Source of the DNA: Bermanella sp.
GTDB taxonomy: Bacteria; Pseudomonadota; Gammaproteobacteria; Pseudomonadales; Oceanobacteraceae
Reading direction: 5' to 3'
DNA length: 41,050 nucleotides
Assembly: GCA_029938135.1 (NCBI GenBank)
Contig: JAPYOO010000014.1
Coordinates: 1-41,050, forward strand
Below, in pieces: positions 17,103 to 26,324 of the stretch. Below the pieces are notes generated by a model. That model saw only the letters and a list, made by a program, of their open reading frames with translations, was not told the DNA's origin and did no database searches. The position numbers and the translations under genes are program-made. Every line of letters starts with the position of its first letter. The stretch's first letter is position 1.

Positions 17103-18647
17103 ATGGAAAAAAATTTGATTAATTTAAACTTTAAATTCTGCTCACTACTGTCAATTTTAGCTATAACGGGCTGTACACAGCAAGATAACTCCTTGGAAAC
17201 TCGTACCGATAAACGCCCTAATATCATCTATATATTGGCAGATGATTTGGGTTATGGCGACATAGGGCCTTTCGGTCAGAAAAAAATCAAAACACCCAGT
17301 CTAGATAAAATGGCCCAACAAGGTATGCGCTTAACAGAGCATTATGCAGGCAGTACCGTGTGCGCACCTTCTCGTGCATCATTAGTAACAGGTAAGCAGC
17401 CAGGAAAATCTCAGATTCGAGGTAACTTTGGCTTGGGCACTTTTCTAGATGAAGAAGAGTGGGGACAATTGCCTCTTCGTCCAGGCACTGAAACTATCGG
17501 AACCCTGATGCAAAAAGCAGGTTATGAAACAGCATTAATCGGCAAGTGGGGCTTAGGTGGTCCAGAGTCTTACGGTACACCTAACAAACAAGGCTTCGAT
17601 CACTTTTTCGGTTATTTAGATCAAAAACAAGCCCATAATCATTACCCTACTCACTTATGGTTAAATGAAGAAAAATTCCCGCTAAATAATGAGTATTTGC
17701 ACACCCATCAAGCGTTACCAGCAAGTGCCGATCCAAATAATTCATCAAGTTACTTACCGTATAAGCGTAATGACTATGCTCAACAACGTCTTGCCGATGA
17801 CGCCCTTAGGTATATTGAAGATAATAAAAATAAGCCTTTTTTCCTTTATCTATCCTTTGCTGCTCCTCATGCAGCATTGCAAGCACCAGAAGAAGAATTG
17901 CAACCTTATAGTCACTTTAAAGAAACGCCAAATATCGGTGGTGAACAAAATTACATCCCGGTGCAAAAACCAAACGCAACCCGCGCTGGCATGATTTCTC
18001 ATATGGATAGAAGCATCGGCAAAGTGTTAGCAAAATTAAAAACATTAAACCTAGACAAAAATACCCTGGTTATTTTCACTAGTGATAACGGCCCTTCATG
18101 GGAAGGCGGCGCAGACTTAGCCTTTTTTGATAGTAATGGTGCTAACCGAGGATATAAGCGTGATCTATACGAAGGTGGCATAAAAATGCCAACCATTGCT
18201 TGGTGGCCGGGTAAAATAAAAGCAAATTCAAACTCGGCTCATTTATCGGCATTTTGGGATATTATGCCAACACTGGCGCAATTAGCCCAAGTTGAAACGC
18301 CTGTTGATACTGATGGTATTTCTTTACTACCGGCATTATTATCTTCTGGTGAGCAAAAATCTCATCAACATTTATATTGGGAATTTCACAATAATAATGG
18401 TGAACATGCCCAAGCAATACGTTTAGATGATGAAAAAGGTCATTGGAAAGCCATACGGTTATACAACAAACAATATCGTAGCAATCCGCCAATTGAACTC
18501 TATAACTTATCGGTAGATGCAGCAGAGCAAGTTAACATTGCCAATGCCCACCCTGATGTAGTGTCAAAAATGAAACAGCTCATGGCAGAGTCTCGTACAC
18601 AGTCAGATATCGATGCTTGGAATTTTGATTATTGGCCAAAAGATTGA
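17103..18647 (+). CDS. S1-type sulfatase, predicted lipoprotein
   Basis: 514 residues. The lipobox LAITGC (C24) predicts a lipid-anchored enzyme. Formylglycine motif CAPSR (C87), metal pair ADD, GKWGLG in place of the common GKWH, FAAPHAAL and SDNGPSWEGG. It is closely similar in style to the sulfatase at 33080 (ADDLGYGDIG, PSRASLxTG). No good ribosome-binding site precedes the ATG; it lies 5 bp after the stop of the sulfatase relic, so translation may depend on upstream translation. Last gene of the plus-strand operon. Confidence 0.88.
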   Translation: MEKNLINLNFKFCSLLSILAITGCTQQDNSLETRTDKRPNIIYILADDLGYGDIGPFGQKKIKTPSLDKMAQQGMRLTEHYAGSTVCAPSRASLVTGKQPGKSQIRGNFGLGTFLDEEEWGQLPLRPGTETIGTLMQKAGYETALIGKWGLGGPESYGTPNKQGFDHFFGYLDQKQAHNHYPTHLWLNEEKFPLNNEYLHTHQALPASADPNNSSSYLPYKRNDYAQQRLADDALRYIEDNKNKPFFLYLSFAAPHAALQAPEEELQPYSHFKETPNIGGEQNYIPVQKPNATRAGMISHMDRSIGKVLAKLKTLNLDKNTLVIFTSDNGPSWEGGADLAFFDSNGANRGYKRDLYEGGIKMPTIAWWPGKIKANSNSAHLSAFWDIMPTLAQLAQVETPVDTDGISLLPALLSSGEQKSHQHLYWEFHNNNGEHAQAIRLDDEKGHWKAIRLYNKQYRSNPPIELYNLSVDAAEQVNIANAHPDVVSKMKQLMAESRTQSDIDAWNFDYWPKD

Positions 18648-18842
18648 TCAATTAAGACAACAACCAATAGCATCCCGCTGTTGTGAAAACTAACTCAAAT
18701 TGAACTTCTTTTGTTGTAATACCAAGTGAAGTTAATGGTATCTTAAAAAGATTGAAAACGGAGGCTGAGACCGGAACTCAAAAACCAACATAATTATATA
18801 TGCCTATGTAGATAGATCAGATATATGAGCAATACCGTCATA

Positions 18843-19030
18843 CTGAACTGGTTTCCAATGCTATTCGTTTAAGAAGAAAAAGATTCTGAAACAAGTTCAG
18901 AACGACGATATTTGGCCATATTGCTCCAGTTTCGTCTTCCTGACGAAGGTCAGGATCTCTTAAACGAACAGCACTGGAACTGGTTTCAGTATCTTAGTCA
19001 GCTAGATCCTGAAATAAATTCAGGAAGACA
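18843..19030. repeat. Nested palindromic intergenic repeats
   Basis: The 480-bp gap between convergent genes holds a 32-bp imperfect inverted repeat (18843-18874 with 18958-18989). Inside it is a second one (18881-18906, AGATTCTGAAACAAGTTCAG..., with 18934-18958). A third related unit follows at 19004-19030 (AGATCCTGAAATAAATTCAG...). Such units built on GATYCTGAA-ACAAG-TTCAG resemble dispersed extragenic palindromes of marine gammaproteobacteria. They may serve as transcription stops for both converging operons. No gene is seen in 18648-19124. Confidence 0.7.
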
Positions 19031-19124
19031 GATGCAACACTGCTTTTTCTATATACTCCTGAATAAACTACATAGCCAAATAATTATATGATTGTTACGG
19101 CACCAGGCTTATCCGAGGCTACAA

Positions 19125-20864
19125 TTAGTTTTCCCTAATAGAAAAGTCACCACCTTTCATCCATTTCAATACAGCAGGTGGTGTAGACAATTGACCTTTA
19201 TGGGTAATAGGACGCTTTAAGAATTTTGTATACGAGTCAACCAGGGAATTCATTAATTTGGGGTGAGCATCTTTAATATCTTCTGATTCATCTTCATCAT
19301 CAGCAAGAAAATAAAGTTCATCTCCCTCGACTTCCAATACTTCATTGTCCATCTTTTTACTGATGATAGCCGTCCACAGCTTATAATCAGCATCATAATC
19401 ATAAAATGACCAGGCATAACGGCTATTGTCACTATGTCCTTTCTTCTTCACAGCTTGCTGAGATTCGGCACGTCGATTGGCCTGTATAGCCATATATTCT
19501 CTTATCGGAGGATTTTTGCTTGAAATAGGTTTGGGATCCATTAATACATGTGAAAAATCATAACTATCAACAGCTTGGTTGTCAGGAACCCGTATTCCCG
19601 CTAACGTAGACACCGTTCTATACACATCTGAAAGACTGATCATTTGATCGGTTATTCTGGTATTGGCAGGAAACATAGCATTAGCTCCATTGTTGCCAGC
19701 CCAATGCCAGATAAAAGGCACTCTATGCCCTCCTTCGTAAACATAACCTTTTTTACCACGTAACGCTTTCCCATCTAAACCAATACCTTGAGCGTTTACA
19801 TAACTAGCCTTCTTTTCACCTTTATCCTGAAACTCGATACGGTCCCCTCCGTATACTCCATCTTTGTTATCTTTATAAAGCTTATTGCTCCAAGTATATT
19901 GTTTGGGCTTACCTGCTCCATTGTCACTGGTGTAAATGATAATCGTATTTTCCAACTGGCCAAGCTCTCTAAGCTTTTCTACAAACAATCCTATCGCCAC
20001 ATCGGATTCATACACCATATCCGTTCTCTGATTAACCGTTTGACCTTTGACAGAAATTGCGCCTTTTTTTGTTAAATTTTCCGTATCAAGCGGATCATTA
20101 ACATTAAAAGCTACTGGTGGTTTGTGTGGCGTATGACCCGCTTGAGACATATAGTGAATATAAAAGGGCTTATCTCCCTGCGTAGCATAATGGTTATCCA
20201 AAAAGCTTAATGCATCCCTCATTAGCAGTGGTCCAACGCTTTGGGTGGTATAGTTGTCCATTCTTTTACCCTTCTTTGCATCGACCAAGTGCTTACTTAT
20301 TTGGGCTTTAGTCAGTTGCTTAAAATCGCCAGCTGAAAATCTGGCTAGCTTACCATTTTTGAAAAAGGCATACGGAGGTTTTTGTATACCATTTGCCAAT
20401 GCCAAAGAGTGATCAAAACCATGATCGAAAGGTCCATCTTTGTATGTACCCTCTGCTACATTTGCATATCCTCCCATATGAACTTTGCCAAAAAAAGCAG
20501 TGTGGTAGCCATTCTTTCCAAGTTGGTCAGCCAAAGTTTCCTGACCAGGTAAAATCTGATTGGCTTCTTCATGCCCCCAAGTACCCTTAGGTAATTTTCC
20601 TCTATAAACATGATTGCCCGTTAGTAATGCATATCGTGAAGGGGCACAAACAGATGCTGGAGAATGTGCATGATGAAATGAGACTCCCCCTTGTGACAAC
20701 TTATCAATGTTAGGAGATAATGTTTTATTTATTGGGTTATAAGCGCCAATATCTCCTTGGCCAATATCATCAACCATAAATATTAGAACATTCGGACGTT
20801 GGTCTTGTGCATTAACTGTAGTGCTTATTATTAAAGCAATAATAAATAGTGTTAATTGTTTCAT
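19125..20864 (-). CDS. Secreted S1-type sulfatase
   Basis: 579 residues with signal peptide (cleavage after VNA). Motifs CAPSR (C73), metal pair VDD, GKVHMG where GKWHxG is common, AGHTPHKPP and SDNGAGKP. The insert between the first and second halves is longer than in the other sulfatases of the window. It is the last gene of the minus operon that starts with the TonB receptor, 87 bp after the previous sulfatase. Subfamily and positional specificity are not assigned. Confidence 0.88.
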   Translation of the reverse strand: MKQLTLFIIALIISTTVNAQDQRPNVLIFMVDDIGQGDIGAYNPINKTLSPNIDKLSQGGVSFHHAHSPASVCAPSRYALLTGNHVYRGKLPKGTWGHEEANQILPGQETLADQLGKNGYHTAFFGKVHMGGYANVAEGTYKDGPFDHGFDHSLALANGIQKPPYAFFKNGKLARFSAGDFKQLTKAQISKHLVDAKKGKRMDNYTTQSVGPLLMRDALSFLDNHYATQGDKPFYIHYMSQAGHTPHKPPVAFNVNDPLDTENLTKKGAISVKGQTVNQRTDMVYESDVAIGLFVEKLRELGQLENTIIIYTSDNGAGKPKQYTWSNKLYKDNKDGVYGGDRIEFQDKGEKKASYVNAQGIGLDGKALRGKKGYVYEGGHRVPFIWHWAGNNGANAMFPANTRITDQMISLSDVYRTVSTLAGIRVPDNQAVDSYDFSHVLMDPKPISSKNPPIREYMAIQANRRAESQQAVKKKGHSDNSRYAWSFYDYDADYKLWTAIISKKMDNEVLEVEGDELYFLADDEDESEDIKDAHPKLMNSLVDSYTKFLKRPITHKGQLSTPPAVLKWMKGGDFSIREN

Positions 20865-20951
20865 TGTTTAAAAGATTTAATCCTGATTATAATTTCAATT
20901 ATTTTCGGTTCATTAGGCTCAAAAGCAAAGCTAGGAGCCTAGCCTAAGCAC

Positions 20952-22436
20952 TCATTTTTTCTTACCCGATTTTCCCTTGCCTTTGAAAAGAATGTCGCCG
21001 CTTTTAATTTGCGCTAGATCGTTTATCATTTCGGGCTTCACTGCTTGCCACCAGCGAACCAGGTGTTTTTTATAGCGTTGCACAACTTCCGGGTGCTGGG
21101 CACTGACGTCAGTTAAGCCACCGGGATCTTTGATATAGTCAATAAGCTCGGGGGCTGTTCCTGGCTTGCCCCAACTCATGCGGTACTGCTTGTCGTAAAC
21201 GGCGGCGTAACTGTATTTGTATTGCTCAAGTTGGTCACTGCGTGGCCAGCGTCCCCGGTGAGATACCAGTACGCGATTTGCTGGCACCAGACTTGTTTGC
21301 CCTAAGATGTCTGGCAGCAGGTTATGGCCGCTGATCTTGGCATCATCCAGTTTCACCCCAGCGATGGCAGCAAAGGTAGGCAGCAGATCGGTTGCACTGG
21401 CAAGCACATTGTTCTTGCCCGCAGTGGTCACGCCTTTCCAGCGGATGAAAAAGGGCACGCGGGTAGAGCCAACCCAGGCCTGACTTTTGGCTCCTCTCAT
21501 GCCGGCATTAAAAAGACCCGATTCCTGCAGAAAGCCATCATCATCGTGGCCAGCACCGCTTGCGCCTGAAATGGCATGTCCATTATCAGTCATAAAGATC
21601 AGTATCGTTTCGCGAGGTGAAGTTTGTTGCTGCTGCCACTGCAACAGACGACCTACGTTAGCATCCAAAGCACTGACCATAGCGTAATAACCTTGCTGCT
21701 TTTTCGTTAGTTTTGTGTCCTTGTATAAGTCTAAGAACTGCTGCGGCGCCGCGACCGGACCGTGCGGGATACTGGTAGGAATATAGGCGAAGAAAGGCTT
21801 ACTGGTATCGGCGCTTTCCATCCACTTCATGGCCTCGCTAAATAATACGTCGGCGCAAAAGCCTTTATACTTGACTCGCTTGCCATTTAAGTTCAGAGGT
21901 GGATCAAAGCGTTTGAGCTGATTGTAAGTCCAGAGCGCATGATCAAAACCGCGATGATGGGGTTCAAGGGGTTTACCGCTAAGTCCCACCTTATCTTTAG
22001 GCGAACTCAGATGCCACTTGCCGAACATGGCGGTCTGATAAGAACCCTTTTTCATAACCTGCGGCAAAATGGTGATATCATCGCGCAGGTTATTGCGCTT
22101 TAAAATAGTGTGTGTCACGCCTGCGACAAAATGATGGCGACCGCTCATTATCTCCGCCCGCGTGGGTGCACAAGAGGGCGCCACATTGAAGTTAGCAAAT
22201 TGCAGCGACTGGGCTGAAAGCTTATCTAAATTAGGTGTATGAATGAGCTTATTGCCCATCATACCCAGCTCTCCCCAGCCCATGTCATCAGACATCACTA
22301 GAATAATGTTTGGTTTCAACACCCTCTCTACAGATGCATTGTCAACGATTGATTGTGCCGCAACAATTGAACTTGCGACGCAAAAAACAGCGCACAGAAT
22401 GGAAACTAGCCGTTTGCGACTAAGTAAAATAAACAA
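20952..22436 (-). CDS. Secreted S1-type sulfatase with basic tail (TTG start)
   Basis: 494 residues. The start is TTG at 22436 with AAGGA nine bases ahead; no ATG occurs before the signal sequence ends. Motifs CAPTR (C89), metal pair SDD, GKWHLS, PTSIPHGP and TDNGH. The C-terminus is FKGKGKSGKKK, one of several lysine-rich ends among the enzymes of this locus. The gene looks somewhat more GC-rich by eye than its surroundings. Confidence 0.88.
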   Translation of the reverse strand: MFILLSRKRLVSILCAVFCVASSIVAAQSIVDNASVERVLKPNIILVMSDDMGWGELGMMGNKLIHTPNLDKLSAQSLQFANFNVAPSCAPTRAEIMSGRHHFVAGVTHTILKRNNLRDDITILPQVMKKGSYQTAMFGKWHLSSPKDKVGLSGKPLEPHHRGFDHALWTYNQLKRFDPPLNLNGKRVKYKGFCADVLFSEAMKWMESADTSKPFFAYIPTSIPHGPVAAPQQFLDLYKDTKLTKKQQGYYAMVSALDANVGRLLQWQQQQTSPRETILIFMTDNGHAISGASGAGHDDDGFLQESGLFNAGMRGAKSQAWVGSTRVPFFIRWKGVTTAGKNNVLASATDLLPTFAAIAGVKLDDAKISGHNLLPDILGQTSLVPANRVLVSHRGRWPRSDQLEQYKYSYAAVYDKQYRMSWGKPGTAPELIDYIKDPGGLTDVSAQHPEVVQRYKKHLVRWWQAVKPEMINDLAQIKSGDILFKGKGKSGKKK

Positions 22437-22514
22437 TAGTTTGATCCTTTCATAGATTAAAAAAGTTGCTAAAACGTTGCTAAAAAGAACAGCAGAGAGC
22501 TTATACCCGTAATA

Positions 22515-22546
22515 AACAAGCCCCCTACAATGATAGGAAGCTTGTT
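22515..22546. other. Intergenic stem-loop
   Basis: AACAAGCCCCCTA (22515-22527) and TAGGAAGCTTGTT (22534-22546) form a 13-bp stem with two mismatches and a 6-base loop. No T-run follows on either strand, so it may be an mRNA-stabilising or processing hairpin between two sulfatase genes rather than a full terminator. Confidence 0.5.
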
Positions 22547-22561
22547 CAACCTATTACTGAC

Positions 22562-22603
22562 CCTTTCTTCTTATACCTTTCTTCTTACACCTTTCTTCTT
22601 ACA
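22562..22603. repeat. Three tandem 14-bp units
   Basis: CCTTTCTTCTTATA followed by two copies of CCTTTCTTCTTACA, head to tail, just downstream of the sulfatase stop codon at 22619. On the transcribed minus strand this is a purine-rich tract. Copy number is likely to vary between strains. Confidence 0.85.
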
Positions 22604-22618
22604 AAAAGGCCTTGCAGG

Positions 22619-24376
22619 CTATAGATCCCACAACGGAGTCATCACTCCGGGTTTAGATTTCTTCTTGTCGTCAGCCAGCTCAGGCACAGAATAGGCTTTT
22701 CGGTTTTCATCATTCTCTGAGGTGATCCGGCGCATGTGCTCACGCATCAGTTCGAGCACTTTTTTCAGCTCCGGGTTTGCGGCCACATTGCTTGATTCGC
22801 CGGGATCGGCTTTCAGATCAAACAGCTCTTCAATCACAGGCTTGGTATTGTCATAGCGAATATACTTGTACCTGTCTGTTACCACAGCGCGACTTTGAAA
22901 ATTCCCCATCTCCTTTTTGATTTTTTTATTTTCCGGGCTCGATCCCCAGCCCATGCCCGTATAGAAGTTTTCAATAAAGACGGCTTGGTGCAAAACGGCG
23001 GCAGGATCTAGCAAGGCAGGCACTATGCTTTGCCCCTGCATGGAGGAAGGAATTTTAGCATCGGCCAGCTCCAGCATTGTAGGAGCCAGATCGATGGCAC
23101 TCAACAGCGTCTTGGAGGTGGCACCAGCACGATGCTGTGGAAGACGCGGATCAACCACAATCAGTGGACTACGCGCCGATTCAGCATAGAGCAGTTCCTT
23201 GCCGCTAAGCATGCGCGCCCCTAAAAAAGAGCCGTTGTCCGACATATAGACGACAACTGTGTTGTCCGCTATACCAAGCGACTCAAGTTCCGCGCGAATT
23301 CGCCCAATGGCATGATCCATCCCTGAAACCAACGAATAATAGATGCGCATTGTTTCCTGAAAGACCGCTTCATCGCGGAAAAACGTGTGGCCATAGAGAT
23401 CGAATGCATCTGATTTTGCATCTGGTTTTGCATCGTTGATTTTACCGAGACGCTCCAATGGAATGACCTGCCCCTTTGCCTGTGCTCGGTTACGTTCCGA
23501 GTAGAGCTGGCTCACTTTTCCAGCCCGATTAAAGCCGGAACCGCGATAGCCCGCTTTGACCGAAGCGGGCAGCTTTTCAAAATCAGTCCAGGTCATGTTG
23601 TTACGCACCGGCATTTGAATATCCCGATACCATTCATAAAACCGCGGATCCACCGTTTCTTTTTCCCTCCACGGCCCATGCGGGGCCTTGAAGCCGACGG
23701 TCAGGAAAAACGGCTCTTTTCGTGCTTTGGCTTCGTGAAGAAAGGCTATGGCCTGATCAGCGCGTACCTGCGAAGAGTGTTTTCCTTTCTGGGTTCCGTA
23801 ATAGCCTTCATTCCAATATTTTCCCTGCCCAGGAACCCCACGCCACACGTCAAAGAAGGAACTCAACTGATCGCCCTCATATTCCGGCTGAGGAACGCCG
23901 TCAATGACCTTCAGCTGTTTAGCACGCGTTCCTTTATACGCTTTCTTATCCTTCACTGTGAAGTGGTACTTGCCGATATAGCCAGTATAATATCCGGACG
24001 CTCGCAAAACCGCGGGAAATGCCTCGCCAAACTCCTTTACCGAGAAGCTCAGATTATACGGATTATTAAACCCGACCATATTCGCACTTTCGTGGCGGCC
24101 ACTCAAAATCGCTGCCCGCGATGGCAAACAAATTGGCGAGGCGTGGTGCACGTTTAAAAACGAGACCCCATCTGACGCCATCTGATCGAGGTGAGGCGTT
24201 TTTGCAACCGGATCTCCTCGATGCCCCATCACATCCCATGCATGGTCATCGCTCAGTAAAAAAATAATGTTTGGCCGCGATGCTAAAACAGGCTCGGTTT
24301 TGCTTTGTGCAGTTGCCGCCCCGCCAATCAGCATGATGCCTGTCAATAAGATCCATATTTTCAAATTTTTTTTCAT
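22619..24376 (-). CDS. Secreted S1-type sulfatase (CLPSR type)
   Basis: 585 residues with signal peptide (cleavage near ATA-QSK). Motifs CLPSR (C83), metal pair SDD, GKYHF in place of GKWHxG, GFKAPHGPW and SDNGSFLGARMLSGKELLYAE. This is a different branch from the CAPxR sulfatases around it. A lysine cluster (DDKKKSK) sits near the C-terminus. A short sample (22681-22740) is 50% GC, on the high side for this window, which may hint at a separate origin. It is 80 bp after the GH29 gene in the same operon. Confidence 0.88.
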   Translation of the reverse strand: MKKNLKIWILLTGIMLIGGAATAQSKTEPVLASRPNIIFLLSDDHAWDVMGHRGDPVAKTPHLDQMASDGVSFLNVHHASPICLPSRAAILSGRHESANMVGFNNPYNLSFSVKEFGEAFPAVLRASGYYTGYIGKYHFTVKDKKAYKGTRAKQLKVIDGVPQPEYEGDQLSSFFDVWRGVPGQGKYWNEGYYGTQKGKHSSQVRADQAIAFLHEAKARKEPFFLTVGFKAPHGPWREKETVDPRFYEWYRDIQMPVRNNMTWTDFEKLPASVKAGYRGSGFNRAGKVSQLYSERNRAQAKGQVIPLERLGKINDAKPDAKSDAFDLYGHTFFRDEAVFQETMRIYYSLVSGMDHAIGRIRAELESLGIADNTVVVYMSDNGSFLGARMLSGKELLYAESARSPLIVVDPRLPQHRAGATSKTLLSAIDLAPTMLELADAKIPSSMQGQSIVPALLDPAAVLHQAVFIENFYTGMGWGSSPENKKIKKEMGNFQSRAVVTDRYKYIRYDNTKPVIEELFDLKADPGESSNVAANPELKKVLELMREHMRRITSENDENRKAYSVPELADDKKKSKPGVMTPLWDL

Positions 24377-24456
24377 ATGTTCTACTCATTTCTATCTCGC
24401 TAAGAGATCACTTTCTTATACGGAGATGTGCTTGGCTTAATGTGCTTGGACTTTCC

Positions 24457-26097
24457 TTATTCTTTTATTAGTTTAAAGGTTACAGGCCACTTCTCATTGT
24501 CAAAAACGGCATCAGCTGGCGGGGTGATCACAATACCTTCAGCCGTGCGTGTCCATGTTATTTGGGCATCACTGCCAAGTAATGATATAGATTTAATTTT
24601 TACATCTTTTGCTACTGCGCTGTTTGAAAAGCTCGAAATGGTAAAGGTTTTTTTCGGCCAGCCCATACGGGTTGCGTAGATATTCTGACTATCCTTACTG
24701 CGGGTAAAACGGATATCGCCATCGTTGAGTTTAAAGCGGCCCATTTGCATACGCTCAGGGTCATTATAAACATGTCCCTTCTTTCTCGTGTGCACTTTAC
24801 CTAAGGATTTACCTGGCTCCAGCTCTCCATACACCAACCAGGGACGGCTAGCATGGATACCTTCGCCAACGACATCCATCCAGCGCTTCATCTCTTTTAA
24901 AAATAAAACTTCTCTTTCCTGGATAGAGCCGTCTGATTTTATTGCAAGATTAAGCATCATATTGCCGTTTTTACTGACGGTGTCGATGATTTTTCTGAAA
25001 TTCCGATCAGAAGCCAACTTCCCCATTCTACCAGGTCGATAAAACCATCCTGATATACTGCTATGTGTTTGCCATTTATAAGGGGCCGTACCTACCATAA
25101 AACCGCCTTCATAATCGGGAACAGCCTCTTCTTTGTATAGTGATTCGCGTTTGAAAGTGATAACCGGTTCAACGCCCCATTGCTGAGATTTGTTATAAAA
25201 ATTCGCAACGATGCGGCGAAAAGCGTCTTGTGTAACATAGCTGCCGGTAGCACCAAAGATATCAGCGGTTCCGCCATCGACAAAAATATAGTCAGGGTGA
25301 AAGGTATCCACCAATTCACCAAGCGTATCTTCCCATTTTTGAGTGGCTTCAGGTTTGGGTAAACCGTTTTCATCTAAGCCTTCGCCATATAGTTGAACAT
25401 AACGCGGGTCGGCGGAATCGTAACCTTTTACCTTGTTATAGTACCAAGAGTGCCTGGCCACGTGGGTAGAAACCCCCACCTTAACCCCGCGCTTTCTGGC
25501 TGCATCGATAACAAGTTTAGTGGTATCTTTCTTCGGCCCCATTTTAGCTGCATTAAACTCATCAATTACTTTTGAGTCCCACATGGCAAAGCCGTCATGA
25601 TGTACGGCCATAGGCACAATATATTTAACGCCGGCCTCATCTAATAAACGAACCATTTCTTCAGGATCAAAGCCGTCGCTGCTCATCAGCGGAATAAGAT
25701 CTTTGTAGCCAAATTCTTTAGGATCGCCATACCATTTTTTTTGCATCAGATAAGTAGCCGCTTGTTGGTTATCCGGCTTGTTTGGAAATTTTGGGTACAT
25801 ATGGTGTGCCCACTGCCCAACAGGGTTTTTAATAGCCGTCCCGGCAAACTCTCCTTTTTGGCCAAAGAATTTAACAACATCTTTGTTAAAATGGTTACCC
25901 ATTATTGAGTGCGGCCCCCAGTGGTAGAAAAAACCAATTTTGGCATCTTCATACCATTGTGGCACCTCATAGCTTGAAAGGCTCTGCCGGGTGGGTTCAA
26001 ACGTCTTGGCTTCTGTCTTGGCCTCTGTCTTGGCCTCGGCAAAAGTAGAGCCTAAAAATAGGCTCAACATGACAATAGTTACCATTTTATTTTTCAT
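24457..26097 (-). CDS. GH29 alpha-L-fucosidase-type glycoside hydrolase
   Basis: 546 residues from the ATG at 26097 (an upstream start at 26169 would add a long hydrophobic leader; GTGAG precedes 26097). The signal peptide is followed by a TEAK repeat. GH29 motifs: FYHWGPHS, MAVHHDGFAMWDSK, and HPDYIFVDGG with nucleophile D274, then a C-terminal beta domain (EGIVITPPADA). GH29 enzymes remove alpha-L-fucose, and some act on alpha-L-galactose in porphyran. In this sulfatase-rich locus it should act after desulfation of the end residue. The promoter carries the same operator block as the GH51-like operon. Confidence 0.92.
   Translation of the reverse strand: MKNKMVTIVMLSLFLGSTFAEAKTEAKTEAKTFEPTRQSLSSYEVPQWYEDAKIGFFYHWGPHSIMGNHFNKDVVKFFGQKGEFAGTAIKNPVGQWAHHMYPKFPNKPDNQQAATYLMQKKWYGDPKEFGYKDLIPLMSSDGFDPEEMVRLLDEAGVKYIVPMAVHHDGFAMWDSKVIDEFNAAKMGPKKDTTKLVIDAARKRGVKVGVSTHVARHSWYYNKVKGYDSADPRYVQLYGEGLDENGLPKPEATQKWEDTLGELVDTFHPDYIFVDGGTADIFGATGSYVTQDAFRRIVANFYNKSQQWGVEPVITFKRESLYKEEAVPDYEGGFMVGTAPYKWQTHSSISGWFYRPGRMGKLASDRNFRKIIDTVSKNGNMMLNLAIKSDGSIQEREVLFLKEMKRWMDVVGEGIHASRPWLVYGELEPGKSLGKVHTRKKGHVYNDPERMQMGRFKLNDGDIRFTRSKDSQNIYATRMGWPKKTFTISSFSNSAVAKDVKIKSISLLGSDAQITWTRTAEGIVITPPADAVFDNEKWPVTFKLIKE
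26003..26038. repeat. Three 12-bp repeats inside the GH29 gene
   Basis: Units of GTCTTGGCCTCT (with small variation) encode the repeated TEAK segment directly after the signal peptide. They lie in frame, so gain or loss of units would only change linker length. Confidence 0.8.
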
Positions 26098-26177
26098 ATT
26101 CTCACTCTCGGTTATGAGTAAAATAAACACTATATTTACTCTCATAAAAAATATTAAAATTATTTTCAAACACTGAA

Positions 26178-26274
26178 GATACAGATAACCATTACATCAC
26201 AACATAGTGTTGAAAATATCTTAAACATTCAAAAGGTTGTCGCGAATTGTCGCAAGATGTATTAAAGGTGATGC
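26178..26274. promoter_or_regulatory. Operator/promoter block of the GH29 gene
   Basis: TGTCGC (26238-26243), TGTCGC (26248-26253) and TGTATT (26258-26263) repeat at exactly 10 bp, followed by GTGATGC. The adjoining 26178-26236 is homologous to the promoter of GH51-like copy 2. It lies between lacI and the GH29 gene, so GH29 and the sulfatases behind it can be induced separately from the receptor. Confidence 0.65.
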
Positions 26275-26324
26275 AAGCTGAGATGGATACTAGAAAGTGC
26301 GGGGGTATTCACTCTTGAGGAGTA

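Noticed and set aside
23615-24157. 180-residue plus-strand ORF
   Set aside because: It is antisense to a well-supported sulfatase, with no ribosome-binding site or recognisable domain.
26098-26169. Upstream start for the GH29 gene
   Set aside because: The extra 24 residues form a second hydrophobic leader before a normal signal peptide, and the ATG at 26097 has the better ribosome-binding site.
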